A stretch of DNA of 64,000 nucleotides, from contig NZ_CAJHCP010000005.1 in NCBI RefSeq assembly GCF_904848625.1, forward strand, positions 186,001-250,000, written 5' to 3'. The stretch is from Paraburkholderia metrosideri (GTDB lineage Bacteria > Pseudomonadota > Gammaproteobacteria > Burkholderiales > Burkholderiaceae). The notes under the pieces were generated by a model. It did no database searches and had not been told where the DNA came from. It saw nothing but the letters and a program-made list of their open reading frames with translations. Every line of letters begins with the position of its first letter. Position 1 is the stretch's first letter. Position numbers and translations under genes: made by a program. Below, one piece after another: positions 54,762-63,826 of the stretch.

Positions 54762-55187
54762 ATGACCCGACTCCGAATTACCTCCTGCGGCCACGAATTC
54801 ATCGCCGAAACCCATCCTGACGCGCCGGAAACCGTGGCCGCGTTCCTGAAGCTGCTGCCGTATCGCCAGAAGATCATTCACGTGCGCTGGAGCGGCGAGG
54901 GCTGCTGGGTGCCGCTCGGCGACTTCAAACTCGAAAACGACGGCGTCGCGGTCAGCTTCGAGAATCACACGAGCCATCCGTCCGTCGGCGACATTCTGTT
55001 TTATCCGGGTGGCTATAGCGAAACCGAGATCATTCTCGCGTACGGCTCGTGCTGCTTCGCGAGCAAGTTGGGGCAGCTGGCGGGCAACCATTTCCTGACT
55101 GTCGTCGAGGGTCGCGAGAAGCTGCGCGAACTCGGCACCAAGGTGTTGTGGGAAGGCGCACAGGAAGTGCTGTTCGAGAAGATCTGA
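54762..55187 (+). CDS. DUF3830-family (cyclophilin-like) protein
   Basis: 141 residues. TRLRITSCGHEFIAETHPDAPETV, a FKLLPYRQKIIHVRWSGEGCW-like segment, and GDILFYPGGYSETEIILAYG match the DUF3830 pattern, which has a cyclophilin-like beta-barrel. The family is found near amidases, hydantoinases and transporters in proteobacteria, but the reaction is not defined. It has ctggaactcctcc before ATG 54762. The protein is soluble. Its neighbourhood (amidase at 50.8 kb, AraC just upstream) gives a weak functional hint. Confidence 0.75.
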   Translation: MTRLRITSCGHEFIAETHPDAPETVAAFLKLLPYRQKIIHVRWSGEGCWVPLGDFKLENDGVAVSFENHTSHPSVGDILFYPGGYSETEIILAYGSCCFASKLGQLAGNHFLTVVEGREKLRELGTKVLWEGAQEVLFEKI

Positions 55188-55412
55188 AGCGGCACCTGCA
55201 ATATTGGGCAATAGCACGTCCTAACCCTGGTTAATTTCTGTTCCGTAAATCGCGCATACTGGAGGGGCAGGAGCAGTTTGTGAAACGCTCACAACACCGC
55301 TCCTGAGTCTTTTTAAGTGCCTTCCGGGCGCGGCCGCAGCCGGTTGGCGCGCACCGGGCAGGGCACGGAACATTCAATTTTCCGGCCGCCGCGCGGCACC
55401 AGGGTCTCCTAC

Positions 55413-56627
55413 ATGACAGACTCGCACGTCCCTCCGCTAGCCGCTTTCGCCGCGCACTTGCGCTCGCAGCAGGTCGATTTGACCGAACGCTGGATGAAGG
55501 CCGTCTTCCATGATGCCGATCTGACCGAATCCGACCGGTTGACCTACGAGCAACTCGCCGATCACATCCCGAATATTCTCGACGAGATATGCAGCGTGCT
55601 GGAAAACCAGGACCTCGATCACGCCGGGGCCGCTATCGAACGGGATGCGCGGCTGCACGGCAAATTGCGCTGGAAACAGGGCTACCGGATCGACGAACTG
55701 GTGCGCGAACTCGATCTGTTCCGTCAGATGCTGACCGGCGCGATCGTCGAATATAGCGAGGTGCGACCGTCATTCACGCGGCGTCATGAGGAACGCGCCC
55801 GTCATTTCATCGACGAGGCCGTGAGCTTCGTCACGCTGACGTCGATCCGCGAGGTCGTCAGCGAACGCGACCGCAAAATCGACGATTACACCGGCCAGCT
55901 CGAACGGGCCAATCACGAACTGACGCTCAAACAGCGGCTGGTCGGCGAACTGCATGAATCGCGAATGCAGATTACACGCAGCGTCGTGCACGATCTGCGT
56001 AACTTCCTCAACGTGTTTTCAATGGCGCTGCAACTGATGAGCCGCGCGCCGTCGAAAACGGAGACTGCCCTCGCGCTCGCGAACCGTCAGGCCGCGGATA
56101 TGAAAACGCTGGTGGACGAACTGGTCGAATATGCGGTCGTGCTCGGCGATACCAGCCCGCTGGCGCTGGAGCGTTTCACACTGCGCGATCTGTTCGATGA
56201 ACTGGCAATCTCATGCGAATCCGCGATCGAAGCGAAGGGGCTGCGCCTTCAGACCTCGTTCGATATCGCGCTGACAGAAGTCGTCTCCAACCGGCTGAAG
56301 CTCAAGCAGGTCGCGCTCAATCTGCTGACCAACGCCGCGAAATATACGCGGGTGGGCCAGATTGAGTTGACCATGACCGCAGTGGAAAACGATTGCTGGC
56401 GGCTGCGCGTGTCGGACACCGGCGTGGGCATCGGTGCGTCGGACCGGGAGCGCGTGTTCAAGGAGTTCGAACGCGCCACCGACGACGATATTCCCGGCGC
56501 TGGTCTGGGTCTCGCGATCGTCAAGGAATTGTGCCGGGTGCTTGAAGGGCAGATTCGTTTCGATTCGCAGGAAGGCGAAGGGACGATCTTCGAGATTACC
56601 TTTCCGATGCGCTTGCAAGGTGATTGA
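55413..56627 (+). CDS. Orphan histidine kinase with an RsbRD-type N-terminal domain
   Basis: 404 residues from ATG 55413. A helical sensory domain (about 8-150: AAFAAHLRSQQVDLTERWM, DHIPNILDEICSVLENQDL) resembles the RsbRD/RsbT co-antagonist N-terminal fold. A coiled coil (155-190) leads to a HisKA domain with the phosphoacceptor His193 in VVHDLRNFLN. The ATPase domain has N-box NLLTNAAKYT, G1 SDTGVGIG and G2 IPGAGLGLAIV. No membrane segment: it senses something in the cytoplasm. No response regulator is adjacent, so its partner is elsewhere or it acts as part of a hybrid chain. Confidence 0.85.
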   Translation: MTDSHVPPLAAFAAHLRSQQVDLTERWMKAVFHDADLTESDRLTYEQLADHIPNILDEICSVLENQDLDHAGAAIERDARLHGKLRWKQGYRIDELVRELDLFRQMLTGAIVEYSEVRPSFTRRHEERARHFIDEAVSFVTLTSIREVVSERDRKIDDYTGQLERANHELTLKQRLVGELHESRMQITRSVVHDLRNFLNVFSMALQLMSRAPSKTETALALANRQAADMKTLVDELVEYAVVLGDTSPLALERFTLRDLFDELAISCESAIEAKGLRLQTSFDIALTEVVSNRLKLKQVALNLLTNAAKYTRVGQIELTMTAVENDCWRLRVSDTGVGIGASDRERVFKEFERATDDDIPGAGLGLAIVKELCRVLEGQIRFDSQEGEGTIFEITFPMRLQGD

Positions 56628-57072
56628 GTCGTGAACGCTGCTGTTCCGCTGACGCATACCTGGCTTTCTCCCTGACAGCCAGGTTGGCTTACCCATCTCT
56701 TGTCTTCATGTAATTTAAGACTCTTTAAGTCAATTCAATGTTGTCTCTCGATATTTCCGGTTTTTATTTAAGAAGACCGGTGGCGATTCTATTCTCGGCT
56801 TATTAAATAAAATTAAAGCTAAGAAAACCGGCTTGTTTTTGCTAATTATCCTTAATCAAAATAGATCGTTTTTCTTGGGCAAGTTGTTGTTTATCCTTTT
56901 TAGGAGTAGTCGTATTCTCGATGTGGCTCCTGTCACGGCACACTGGGCGTTGCGCTTTTAACGATAAATCGAAAGCGTAATACGCTCCTAATTTTCGATT
57001 GTTTTATTTAGATTAATTAGGATGTCATAGGAAGAATCTTGGTTGATAGACCGAGATGAGAGAGGGGAAGAC
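56628..57072. other. AT-rich leader region of the trimeric autotransporter gene
   Basis: 445 bases, clearly more AT-rich than the window, with repeated TTTAAG, TTATT and AAAATTAAAG stretches. It has several possible -10 boxes; the strong ribosome site agagggga is at 57061-57068. AT-rich promoters of this kind are often silenced by H-NS-like proteins. No operator could be named. Confidence 0.55.
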
Positions 57073-60039
57073 ATGTTGAATAAGACCTATAAGAGTATGC
57101 GAGTTAAAACGCCTCGGATTGCTGAGCGCGCGCCGGAGCTTGCAAAGCGAAGTGCGCTGAGAACCGCGATGGCATGCCGGACGCTAGTGGCCACCAGCGC
57201 AGGTCTGTTGAGCGCGTTGACTTTTGCTCAACCTGCCCGTGCCGATAATTGCGCGTTGCAAACGCAGGACTGTTCTGGCGTCGAACGGGTGCTGACGGCG
57301 TATGCACGAAGCGCGTCGGCCAATGCCGCAGGCGCGACGACCGCCATGCAAAACGCCAGCGAATTCGCCGGCATCCAGCCGACCGACGCGCAGCAACAGA
57401 TCGTTGCGTTCGCGACCACGGCGCCGGCTGTGACCGATTACATCTCAGTGAGTGAAAACGTTGTTCAGGGCACGCGTACCAGTGCGTCGAGCGCGCTGAA
57501 CGCGATGGCGATCGGACCGACCGCTGCGGCGACCGGTATCAATGCGCTGGCCGTCGGCGGGGGCTCGGCTGCGGGCAGCAATGCATCCACCGCAGTGGGC
57601 GCGGGGGCGGGTGCGTTGTCGGTCAACTCGACCGTTGTCGGCGCGAGTGCGACGGTGGGCGCGCTGTCCGACAACTCGGTGGCGATCGGCTACAACGCTC
57701 GCTCGAGTGCGTTCAACAGCACGTCGATCGGCGGCTTTGCAAGCGCCACGTCGACGGGAGCGGTAGCCATTGGATACAACGTGTTTGTTGGGCAGACGGC
57801 CACGAACTCGGTGGCGCTGGGGCCGAATTCATCAGTCAGCGCGAGAAATTCGGTCGCACTCGGCAGCGATTCGGTCGCGGACCGCGTCAATGTGATTGCC
57901 GTGGGCAATGCCACGCAAGGGCGGCAGATCGCCTACGTCGCAGACGGTGCGCAAGCCACCGACGCGGCCAACGTCGGCCAGCTTTCCCGTGTGGCTAATG
58001 CGCTGGGTGGCGGCGCGTCGATCGACGCCAACGGTGCGATGGTCGCGCCTGTTTATAACGTGGGTGCAGCGACTTATAACGATGTTGGCTCGGCGCTCGC
58101 GGCAGCGGTGATTGCGAGTACGCAGGCGAGCTCCGATTCGGTCCAGTACGATTCGCCAGCGCATGATGGGGTGACGCTGGGCCACGCCGACACGCCGGTC
58201 CAGATCACCAATGTGCGTGCTGCCAACCTCGTTGCAGATAGCTCGGACGCTGTGAACGGCGCACAACTGTTCGGCACCAACCAGGTGGTCGAGCAGAACA
58301 GCAACGACATCACGAACCTCGATCAGCGCGTCACCGACAACACGTCGAGCATCACGAACCTCGACCAGCGCGTCACCGACAACACGTCGAGCATCACGAA
58401 CCTCGACCAGCGCGTCACTGACAACACGTCGAGCATCACGAACCTCGACCAGCGTGTCACCGACAACACGTCGAGCATCACGAACCTCGACCAGCGTGTC
58501 ACCGACAACACGTCGACCATCACGAACCTCGACCAGCGCGTCACCGACAACACGTCGACCATCAACAATCTCGACACCCGAACCACGACGATAGAAGGGG
58601 ACGTGACCAACATCACGAACCAGATCACCACCGGCGAGATCGGGCTGGTCCAGCAAGACCAGGTGTCGCGCAATCTCAGCGTGGCGAAAGAGGCCGATGG
58701 CGCGCGCATCGACTTCGGCGGCACGGACGGCGCGCGCGAACTGACGGGAGTAGCGGCAGGTACCACGGACGCATCCGCAGTCAACCTCAGTCAGCTCAAA
58801 CCGGTGGCGGCGGCGTTGGGCGGCGGCGCGCAGATCAACGCGGACGGCTCGTTCACCGGACCCACGTATCGCGTGCAGGGCGGCACGCAGCGCACGGTCG
58901 GGGAAGCGCTCGGCTCGCTCGACAGTGGCCTGAGCACCTTGCAGCAGAACATGGCGGTCGGCGGGATCGGCGTGGTCACGCAAGATCCGCTGTCCCGCGC
59001 AATCAACATCGGTACGACGATGGATGGTTCGCTCGTCAATGTCGCGGGCACAGTGGGCAGCCGCGTCGTCACCGGGGTCGCGCCGGGTACGGTCAGCGCG
59101 TCCAGCAGCGACGCGGTCAACGGCTCACAACTGTATGCGCAGGGGCAGAACACGGCGGCGGCGCTCGGCGGCGGCTCGACCGTCGACGCAGACGGCGCGG
59201 TGTCGGCGCCTTCGTATAACGTGGGCGGAACAGTCGTGAACAACGTTGGCAGTGCAATCACCAATCTGGATACGCGCACCACGCAAAACAGCGCGGATAT
59301 TGCGGGCTTGCAGACGACGCTAGGCGGCATCAACGGAACGATGGCGAACGCGGTGCAGTACGACGACTCCGCGCATAACAGGATCACCCTCGGTGGCACG
59401 GCGGCCAATGCGCCGAAGGTCGTACTGACCAACCTGCAGGACGGCGACGTATCGGCAACCAGCAGCGACGCAGTGACCGGCGCACAACTCTGGCGGACCA
59501 ATCAGCAGATCGGCAACCTCAATCAGACTGTGCAGAACTATCAGACCACCGGCGATGCTTATGTCTCGGTCAACAGCACGGGGAACGCGGCCGAGGCGAT
59601 CGGTAACGGCTCGGTGGCGATTGGCGGCGGCGCTCGTGCGTCCGCGCCGGATTCGGTGGCGCTCGGCGAGGGGTCGGTGGCCGACCAGACGGGCACCGTC
59701 TCGGTGGGTTCGGCCGGCAACGAGCGTCGTATCACGAACGTCGCCGCTGGCCAGGCGCCCACTGACGCCGTGACCATGCAGCAGTTTCAGGGCGGCCTGA
59801 ACGAAATTGCGCGCAATGCTTACTCGGGCACGGCCTCGGCTATTGCGTTGACCATGGTGCCGGAAGTCGATGCGAACAAGAATCTGGCAATCGGTGTCGC
59901 GACGGCGGGCTATAAGGGATATCAGGCAGTGGCCGTGGGCTTCTCGGCGCGTGTCACGCCAAGCCTGAAGGTGAAACTCGGCGCGGGCATTAGTGCAGCA
60001 ACGACAACGGTCGGTGCAGGTGCCGCCTATCAGTGGTAG
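57073..60039 (+). CDS. Trimeric autotransporter adhesin (type Vc)
   Basis: 988 residues. A long N-terminal targeting segment (about 1-57, MLNKTYKSMRVKTPRIAERA...ALTFAQPARA) is followed by YadA-type head repeats (about 130-280, ALAVGGGSAAGSNASTAVG-like, SVALGSDSVADRVNVIAVG), a stalk, a 14-residue tandem repeat (415-498), further head/neck and stalk units, and a 70-residue YadA anchor ending GAGAAYQW. The anchor makes a 12-stranded barrel from three chains in the outer membrane. The ATG at 57073 follows agaggggaag; an earlier in-frame ATG at 57043 is less likely. Probable role: attachment to host cells, matrix or other bacteria. Confidence 0.92.
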   Translation: MLNKTYKSMRVKTPRIAERAPELAKRSALRTAMACRTLVATSAGLLSALTFAQPARADNCALQTQDCSGVERVLTAYARSASANAAGATTAMQNASEFAGIQPTDAQQQIVAFATTAPAVTDYISVSENVVQGTRTSASSALNAMAIGPTAAATGINALAVGGGSAAGSNASTAVGAGAGALSVNSTVVGASATVGALSDNSVAIGYNARSSAFNSTSIGGFASATSTGAVAIGYNVFVGQTATNSVALGPNSSVSARNSVALGSDSVADRVNVIAVGNATQGRQIAYVADGAQATDAANVGQLSRVANALGGGASIDANGAMVAPVYNVGAATYNDVGSALAAAVIASTQASSDSVQYDSPAHDGVTLGHADTPVQITNVRAANLVADSSDAVNGAQLFGTNQVVEQNSNDITNLDQRVTDNTSSITNLDQRVTDNTSSITNLDQRVTDNTSSITNLDQRVTDNTSSITNLDQRVTDNTSTITNLDQRVTDNTSTINNLDTRTTTIEGDVTNITNQITTGEIGLVQQDQVSRNLSVAKEADGARIDFGGTDGARELTGVAAGTTDASAVNLSQLKPVAAALGGGAQINADGSFTGPTYRVQGGTQRTVGEALGSLDSGLSTLQQNMAVGGIGVVTQDPLSRAINIGTTMDGSLVNVAGTVGSRVVTGVAPGTVSASSSDAVNGSQLYAQGQNTAAALGGGSTVDADGAVSAPSYNVGGTVVNNVGSAITNLDTRTTQNSADIAGLQTTLGGINGTMANAVQYDDSAHNRITLGGTAANAPKVVLTNLQDGDVSATSSDAVTGAQLWRTNQQIGNLNQTVQNYQTTGDAYVSVNSTGNAAEAIGNGSVAIGGGARASAPDSVALGEGSVADQTGTVSVGSAGNERRITNVAAGQAPTDAVTMQQFQGGLNEIARNAYSGTASAIALTMVPEVDANKNLAIGVATAGYKGYQAVAVGFSARVTPSLKVKLGAGISAATTTVGAGAAYQW
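58315..58566 (+). repeat. 42-bp tandem repeat, six copies, in the adhesin stalk
   Basis: Units start at 58315, 58357, 58399, 58441, 58483 and 58525. Each encodes NLDQRVTDNTSSIT, with the last two reading STIT and STIN, and the copies differ at only a few third positions. This is a heptad-based coiled-coil stalk unit. Slippage would alter stalk length by 14 residues while keeping the frame. Confidence 0.95.
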
Positions 60040-60142
60040 CAGCCAGCTTTCGGCACGCGTGACAGGCGCGTGTGACAGGCTTGAGTGAAAGTGACAACCG
60101 GCAGCCACGCAGCGCAACCGGGCCTAGCGCATGCGTTCGCTG

Positions 60143-60177
60143 CCGGCACCCCGTTACCCGAAACCACGGGGTGCCGG
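60143..60177. terminator. Strong bidirectional hairpin between the adhesin and the MFS operon
   Basis: CCGGCACCCCGT (60143-60154) pairs perfectly with ACGGGGTGCCGG (60166-60177) across an 11-base loop. It lies about 100 bp after the adhesin stop and 8 bp past the small MFS-partner stop on the opposite strand, ending both convergent transcripts. Confidence 0.8.
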
Positions 60178-60184
60178 GTCGAAC

Positions 60185-60313
60185 TTATTTGAATAGCTTC
60201 ATCGCTTGCGTGAGGGTATTGACCACACCCCATGCCAGCGGAAGCGTCACGTATAGCCAGAAGACCGCGAGCTTCGCCTTGCTGGTTGGACTCTGAATGT
60301 GAGCTGTCGACAT
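60185..60313 (-). CDS. MFS transporter small subunit (42 residues)
   Basis: 42 residues: MSTAHIQSPTSKAKLAVFWL, then a hydrophobic stretch VTLPLAWGVVNTLTQAMKLF ending in K. One membrane segment. Starts 11 bases after the stop of the OFA-type transporter; its ribosome site taaggag overlaps that gene's stop codon, so translation is coupled. The known small-subunit family found next to OFA-type transporters has this length, position and W-rich membrane segment. It may stabilise or modify the carrier. Its function has not been worked out in detail as far as I know. Confidence 0.75.
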   Translation of the reverse strand: MSTAHIQSPTSKAKLAVFWLYVTLPLAWGVVNTLTQAMKLFK

Positions 60314-60323
60314 GCGAATCTCC

Positions 60324-61727
60324 TTAGTTGCCTTTAGCCAGTTGTGCGTCGGTCATGTGGTGTTTTTCATCCACACGCCTGACCAGCAGGTTGCAGATAA
60401 AGCCGACCACCAGCAGCACGGCCATGATGTGAACGGTCATCGTGTACGCATCTGCTTTGGCGACACCGTTGGCGACTTCATACGCGCGAATGTAGTTCAC
60501 CAGCACCGGGCCGGCGACGCCGGCAGCCGCCCACGCAGTCAGCAGCCGTCCGTGAATGCCGCCCACGAATGCGGTGCCGAACATGTCCGCGAGATAGGCG
60601 GGCACGGTCGCGAAACCGCCGCCGTACATCGTCAGGATGATGCAGTACGAGAGCACGAACAGTGCGATCTGGCCGGAGGCCGCGAAGCTCGGCACGAGGT
60701 AATACAGCACGGCGCCCAGCACGAAGAAAATGAAGTACGTGTTCTTACGGCCGATCCAGTCCGACGCCGACGCCCACACAAAACGGCCGCCCATGTTGAA
60801 CAGCGACAGCAGACCCACGAAGCCGGCTGCAGCCGCCGCCGACACCGTGTTCTTGAAGCTCTCCTGGATCATCACCGAGGCCTGGCCGAGAATGCCGATG
60901 CCGGCTGTCACGTTCAGGAACAGCACCAGCCAGATCAGATAGAACTGCGGCGTCTTCAATGCCTGGTCGATATGCACGTGATTGCGCGAAATCATCTTCT
61001 TCTGACTGGTCGCGGCGGGCGTCCAGCCAGCCGGTTTCCAGTCAGCGGGCGGCACGCGGATCGCAAGTGCGCCGATCGACATCGAGATGAAGTACGCGAT
61101 ACCGAGCACGACGAAGGTCTCGGCTACGCCGATGCTGGTGGCACTGCGGAAGTGGTTCATCAGCGCGACCGACAACGGCGCGGCAATCATTGCGCCGCCG
61201 CCGAAGCCCATGATCGCCATGCCCGCTGCCATGCCGCGATGGTCCGGGAACCAGCGGATCAACGTCGATACCGGCGAGACGTAACCGAGCCCAAGCCCGA
61301 TTCCGCCGATCACGCCATAGCCGAGATAGAGCAGCGCGATCTGATGCAGATGTACGCCAAGCGCAGAGACCAGAAAGCCGCCGCCGAAGCAGCACGCGGC
61401 GGTGAACATCGTGCGGCGCGGGCCGACGCGTTCAAGCCATTTGCCGGCAAAGGCCGCCGACAATCCGAGGAACACAATTGCCAGCGAAAAGATCCAGCCG
61501 AGCGAGGTCAGCGACCAGTCGTCGGCCGTGGTTTGCGTAATGCCGATGACTTTGGTCAGCGGACCGTTGAAGACAGAGAACGCATACGCCTGGCCGATAC
61601 AGAGGTGAACGGCGAGGGCAGCGGGCGGAACCATCCAACGCGAGAAACCTGGCTTCGCGACGGTAGCCTGTTTGGAAAAAAATGGGGAAGAGCCGGACGC
61701 CCCGCCTGGCTCGGTAATGCTGCTCAT
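60324..61727 (-). CDS. MFS transporter of the oxalate/formate antiporter (OFA) type
   Basis: 467 residues, 12 membrane segments. GFSRWMVPPAALAVHLCIGQAYAFSVFNGPL near the start, FLGLSAAFAGKWLERVGPRR (motif A), GLGLGYVSPVSTLIRWFPDHRG and a GGRFVWASASDWIGRKNTYFI motif in the second half mark the OFA/NhaT-like MFS branch. Start ATG 61727 has a strong site (aacggaggc). The family exchanges oxalate for formate in Oxalobacter, but many relatives carry other monocarboxylates. The downstream 42-residue protein is co-translated. Confidence 0.85.
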   Translation of the reverse strand: MSSITEPGGASGSSPFFSKQATVAKPGFSRWMVPPAALAVHLCIGQAYAFSVFNGPLTKVIGITQTTADDWSLTSLGWIFSLAIVFLGLSAAFAGKWLERVGPRRTMFTAACCFGGGFLVSALGVHLHQIALLYLGYGVIGGIGLGLGYVSPVSTLIRWFPDHRGMAAGMAIMGFGGGAMIAAPLSVALMNHFRSATSIGVAETFVVLGIAYFISMSIGALAIRVPPADWKPAGWTPAATSQKKMISRNHVHIDQALKTPQFYLIWLVLFLNVTAGIGILGQASVMIQESFKNTVSAAAAAGFVGLLSLFNMGGRFVWASASDWIGRKNTYFIFFVLGAVLYYLVPSFAASGQIALFVLSYCIILTMYGGGFATVPAYLADMFGTAFVGGIHGRLLTAWAAAGVAGPVLVNYIRAYEVANGVAKADAYTMTVHIMAVLLVVGFICNLLVRRVDEKHHMTDAQLAKGN

Positions 61728-61827
61728 GGTCTGCCTCCGTTGACGAAGTCTTTGTTATCGGCGCTTTACACGCGATGCTTGAGGCGTCGCAGCGTAACGT
61801 TCGCCGATTCCCGTATCGTCAAAATAT

Positions 61828-61843
61828 GATATGAATTTTCATA
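61828..61843. promoter_or_regulatory. Palindrome upstream of the OFA-type transporter gene
   Basis: ATATGAA, two bases, TTCATAT: perfect 7-bp arms, 100 bp upstream of the ATG. It sits in an AT-rich stretch within a 320-base gene-free spacer. The layout suggests an operator for a GntR- or LysR-like regulator; the regulator is not encoded within the window. Confidence 0.45.
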
Positions 61844-62048
61844 TGGCGTGAGTTCAATTGTGGCGAACCCCGCCTGGGTGAACGATATGAGGTGCACTTG
61901 AGCTTTGCAATATGAGATAGCACAGCATAAGGCGTACACCTGGTGAGGCAGGATTGTAATCGGACGAATGGGGAAGGTGGGAGCGCAATGCAGAGCGACG
62001 GGCGGGTTGCCCGACCGGGATCTGTGCGTCATACAAGCAACTGCAGCG

Positions 62049-62093
62049 CAAAAAGAGAAAGGCCGGCGCTGGCTTCTTCGCCACACGCCGGCC
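62049..62093 (-). terminator. Intrinsic terminator after the MHS-type MFS gene
   Basis: GGCCGGCG (62061-62068) pairs with CGCCGGCC (62086-62093). On the minus strand it is followed by TTTCTCTTTTTGCG, giving a strong stem plus T-run just beyond the stop at 62122. Confidence 0.85.
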
Positions 62094-62121
62094 CGATTCA
62101 GCCGTGATTGTTTCGCGAGAT

Positions 62122-63441
62122 TCAGGCGATACCGCGGCCCGTTTTCATCTTTGCCGCGACGGCGACCGAGATCGCGCAACCAATCGCGAGATACGCCGCT
62201 ACCGGATGCCACGAGCCGCCTGCAAAGCTGACCAGCGCCACCGCGATGAACGGCGTGAAGCCGCCGCCGACCACGCTCGCCACCTGGTAGCCGACGCCCG
62301 CGCCGCTGTAGCGATACTCAGTGCCGAACAGTTCGGTGAACATCGGCTGCTGCACGCTGACCACCATGTCGTGCGCGACGTTGGCGAGCATCACCGCGAA
62401 GACCACGATCCACACCGTCGAGCGCGCGTCGAGTGCGAGGAAGAACGGCACCGCGCTGAACATGCCGACCACTGCGCCGATGATGTACACGCGGCGGCGA
62501 CCGAAGCGGTCCGCGAGCAACGCAAAGCAGGGAATCGTCACGCAGCTCAGTGCGCCGACCAACAGGCCGATCGTCAGGAAGAACTCGCGCGGCATGTGCA
62601 GATTCGCGGTCGAGTAGTTCAGCGCGAACGCCGTCACGATGTACATCGTAAACAACTCGGCGAGACGCAATGCGATGATCAGCAGGAACGCTTTCGGATG
62701 ACGGAGCAATGCTTCGACGATCGGCAGACGCACGCTGCGCTCTCCCTTCTTGCCGACCTTTTCGACGAACTCCTTCGACTCTTCCATGCTCGAGCGGATC
62801 CACAGTGCGATCAGTACCAGCACCACGCTGAACAGGAACGGCAGACGCCAGCCCCAGCTCAGGAACGACTCGTTATCCATCGAGCGGCTGATGATCGCGA
62901 CCAATCCCGTCGACAGCACGAGGCCCACGCCATAACCGACCTGTACGCCGCTGCTGTAGAACGCCTTCTTCTTCTCTGGCGCACTTTCGACCGCCATCAG
63001 TGCCGCACCGCCCCATTCGCCGCCGACCGCGAAGCCCTGGATCGCACGCAACGTGACGAGCAGAACGGGTGCCCACCAGCCGATGGTGGAGAAGGCCGGC
63101 AGCAGACCGATTGCAGCGGTCGACAGGCCCATCATCATCACGGTCAACACCAGCATGCGTTTGCGGCCGAGGCGGTCACCGTAATGGCCGAACACGAAGC
63201 CGCCAAGCGGGCGAAACAGGAAGCCGACGCCGAACGTCGCGAACGCAGCGAGCGTGCCCATTGCCGGGCTGACCTTCGGGAAAAACTCGGCGTTGAAAAC
63301 CAAAGCCGCGACGATCCCGTACAACAGAAAGTCGTACCAGTCGACCACGGCACCGATGAAACTGCCGAGTGCCGCCTTGCGCGCCTGGCTGCGCGTGGCG
63401 CGGTTGTCGCCCATGGTGGCGGTCGGGATGGTTGTGCTCAT
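62122..63441 (-). CDS. MFS transporter, metabolite:H+ symporter (MHS) type
   Basis: 439 residues from ATG 63441, preceded by aaggagac; an upstream start at 63507 would add 22 unusual residues. SFIGAVVDWYDFLLYGIVAAL near the N-terminus is the MHS signature with its buried acidic residue, followed by RPLGGFVFGHYGDRLGRKRML (motif A) and AIQGFAVGGEWGGAALMAVE. Twelve membrane segments. The family includes carriers for shikimate, alpha-ketoglutarate, proline/betaine and citrate. It stands alone with its own terminator, so its substrate is not inferable from context. Confidence 0.85.
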   Translation of the reverse strand: MSTTIPTATMGDNRATRSQARKAALGSFIGAVVDWYDFLLYGIVAALVFNAEFFPKVSPAMGTLAAFATFGVGFLFRPLGGFVFGHYGDRLGRKRMLVLTVMMMGLSTAAIGLLPAFSTIGWWAPVLLVTLRAIQGFAVGGEWGGAALMAVESAPEKKKAFYSSGVQVGYGVGLVLSTGLVAIISRSMDNESFLSWGWRLPFLFSVVLVLIALWIRSSMEESKEFVEKVGKKGERSVRLPIVEALLRHPKAFLLIIALRLAELFTMYIVTAFALNYSTANLHMPREFFLTIGLLVGALSCVTIPCFALLADRFGRRRVYIIGAVVGMFSAVPFFLALDARSTVWIVVFAVMLANVAHDMVVSVQQPMFTELFGTEYRYSGAGVGYQVASVVGGGFTPFIAVALVSFAGGSWHPVAAYLAIGCAISVAVAAKMKTGRGIA

Positions 63442-63826
63442 GACGAATGTCTCCTTGAAACTGGGGTTGCACGCGGGATCGGCCGACGCAGCCGGGGCAA
63501 AGGCCAACGCAAGGGACCGCGCCGCGCTCGATCCGTGCAGGATGTCCGGAAGATTAATGATGCGAGCCGAATCTCACAATCCGCATTCGGGTGAAATTGC
63601 GCGATCATCGCACGGAAGTGCGCGCATAGCGCGCGTTTTGCGCGTATACACCAAGCGCTGTGTGTTTGTCCGAGGCGACAAACCCATCGCGCTCGCCGCG
63701 TGCTAACGTTAGGAATCCATCCTGAAAACAACAGTTTCGTTGATATACTACATACGGAATATTGAAAAATGCGGCGTTGCAGCATATGATTGAGTGATTC
63801 GTTCACTTAATCGTCCGGAGTTGCAA
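63442..63826. other. Divergent promoter region at the right edge
   Basis: 385 bases between the MHS carrier and the last gene. The part from 63720 to 63800 is AT-rich (gatatactacatacggaata) and likely contains the promoter of the gene at 63827. No clear operator is visible. Confidence 0.45.

Noticed and set aside
58315..58566. Regular 42-bp units as a possible CRISPR array
   Set aside because: Units are contiguous without spacers and encode coiled-coil repeats in an adhesin.
60312..63594. Two long plus-strand frames (505 and 496 codons) opposite the MFS carriers
   Set aside because: Rich in R, H, D and Q with no hydrophobic segments; complements of membrane-protein codons.
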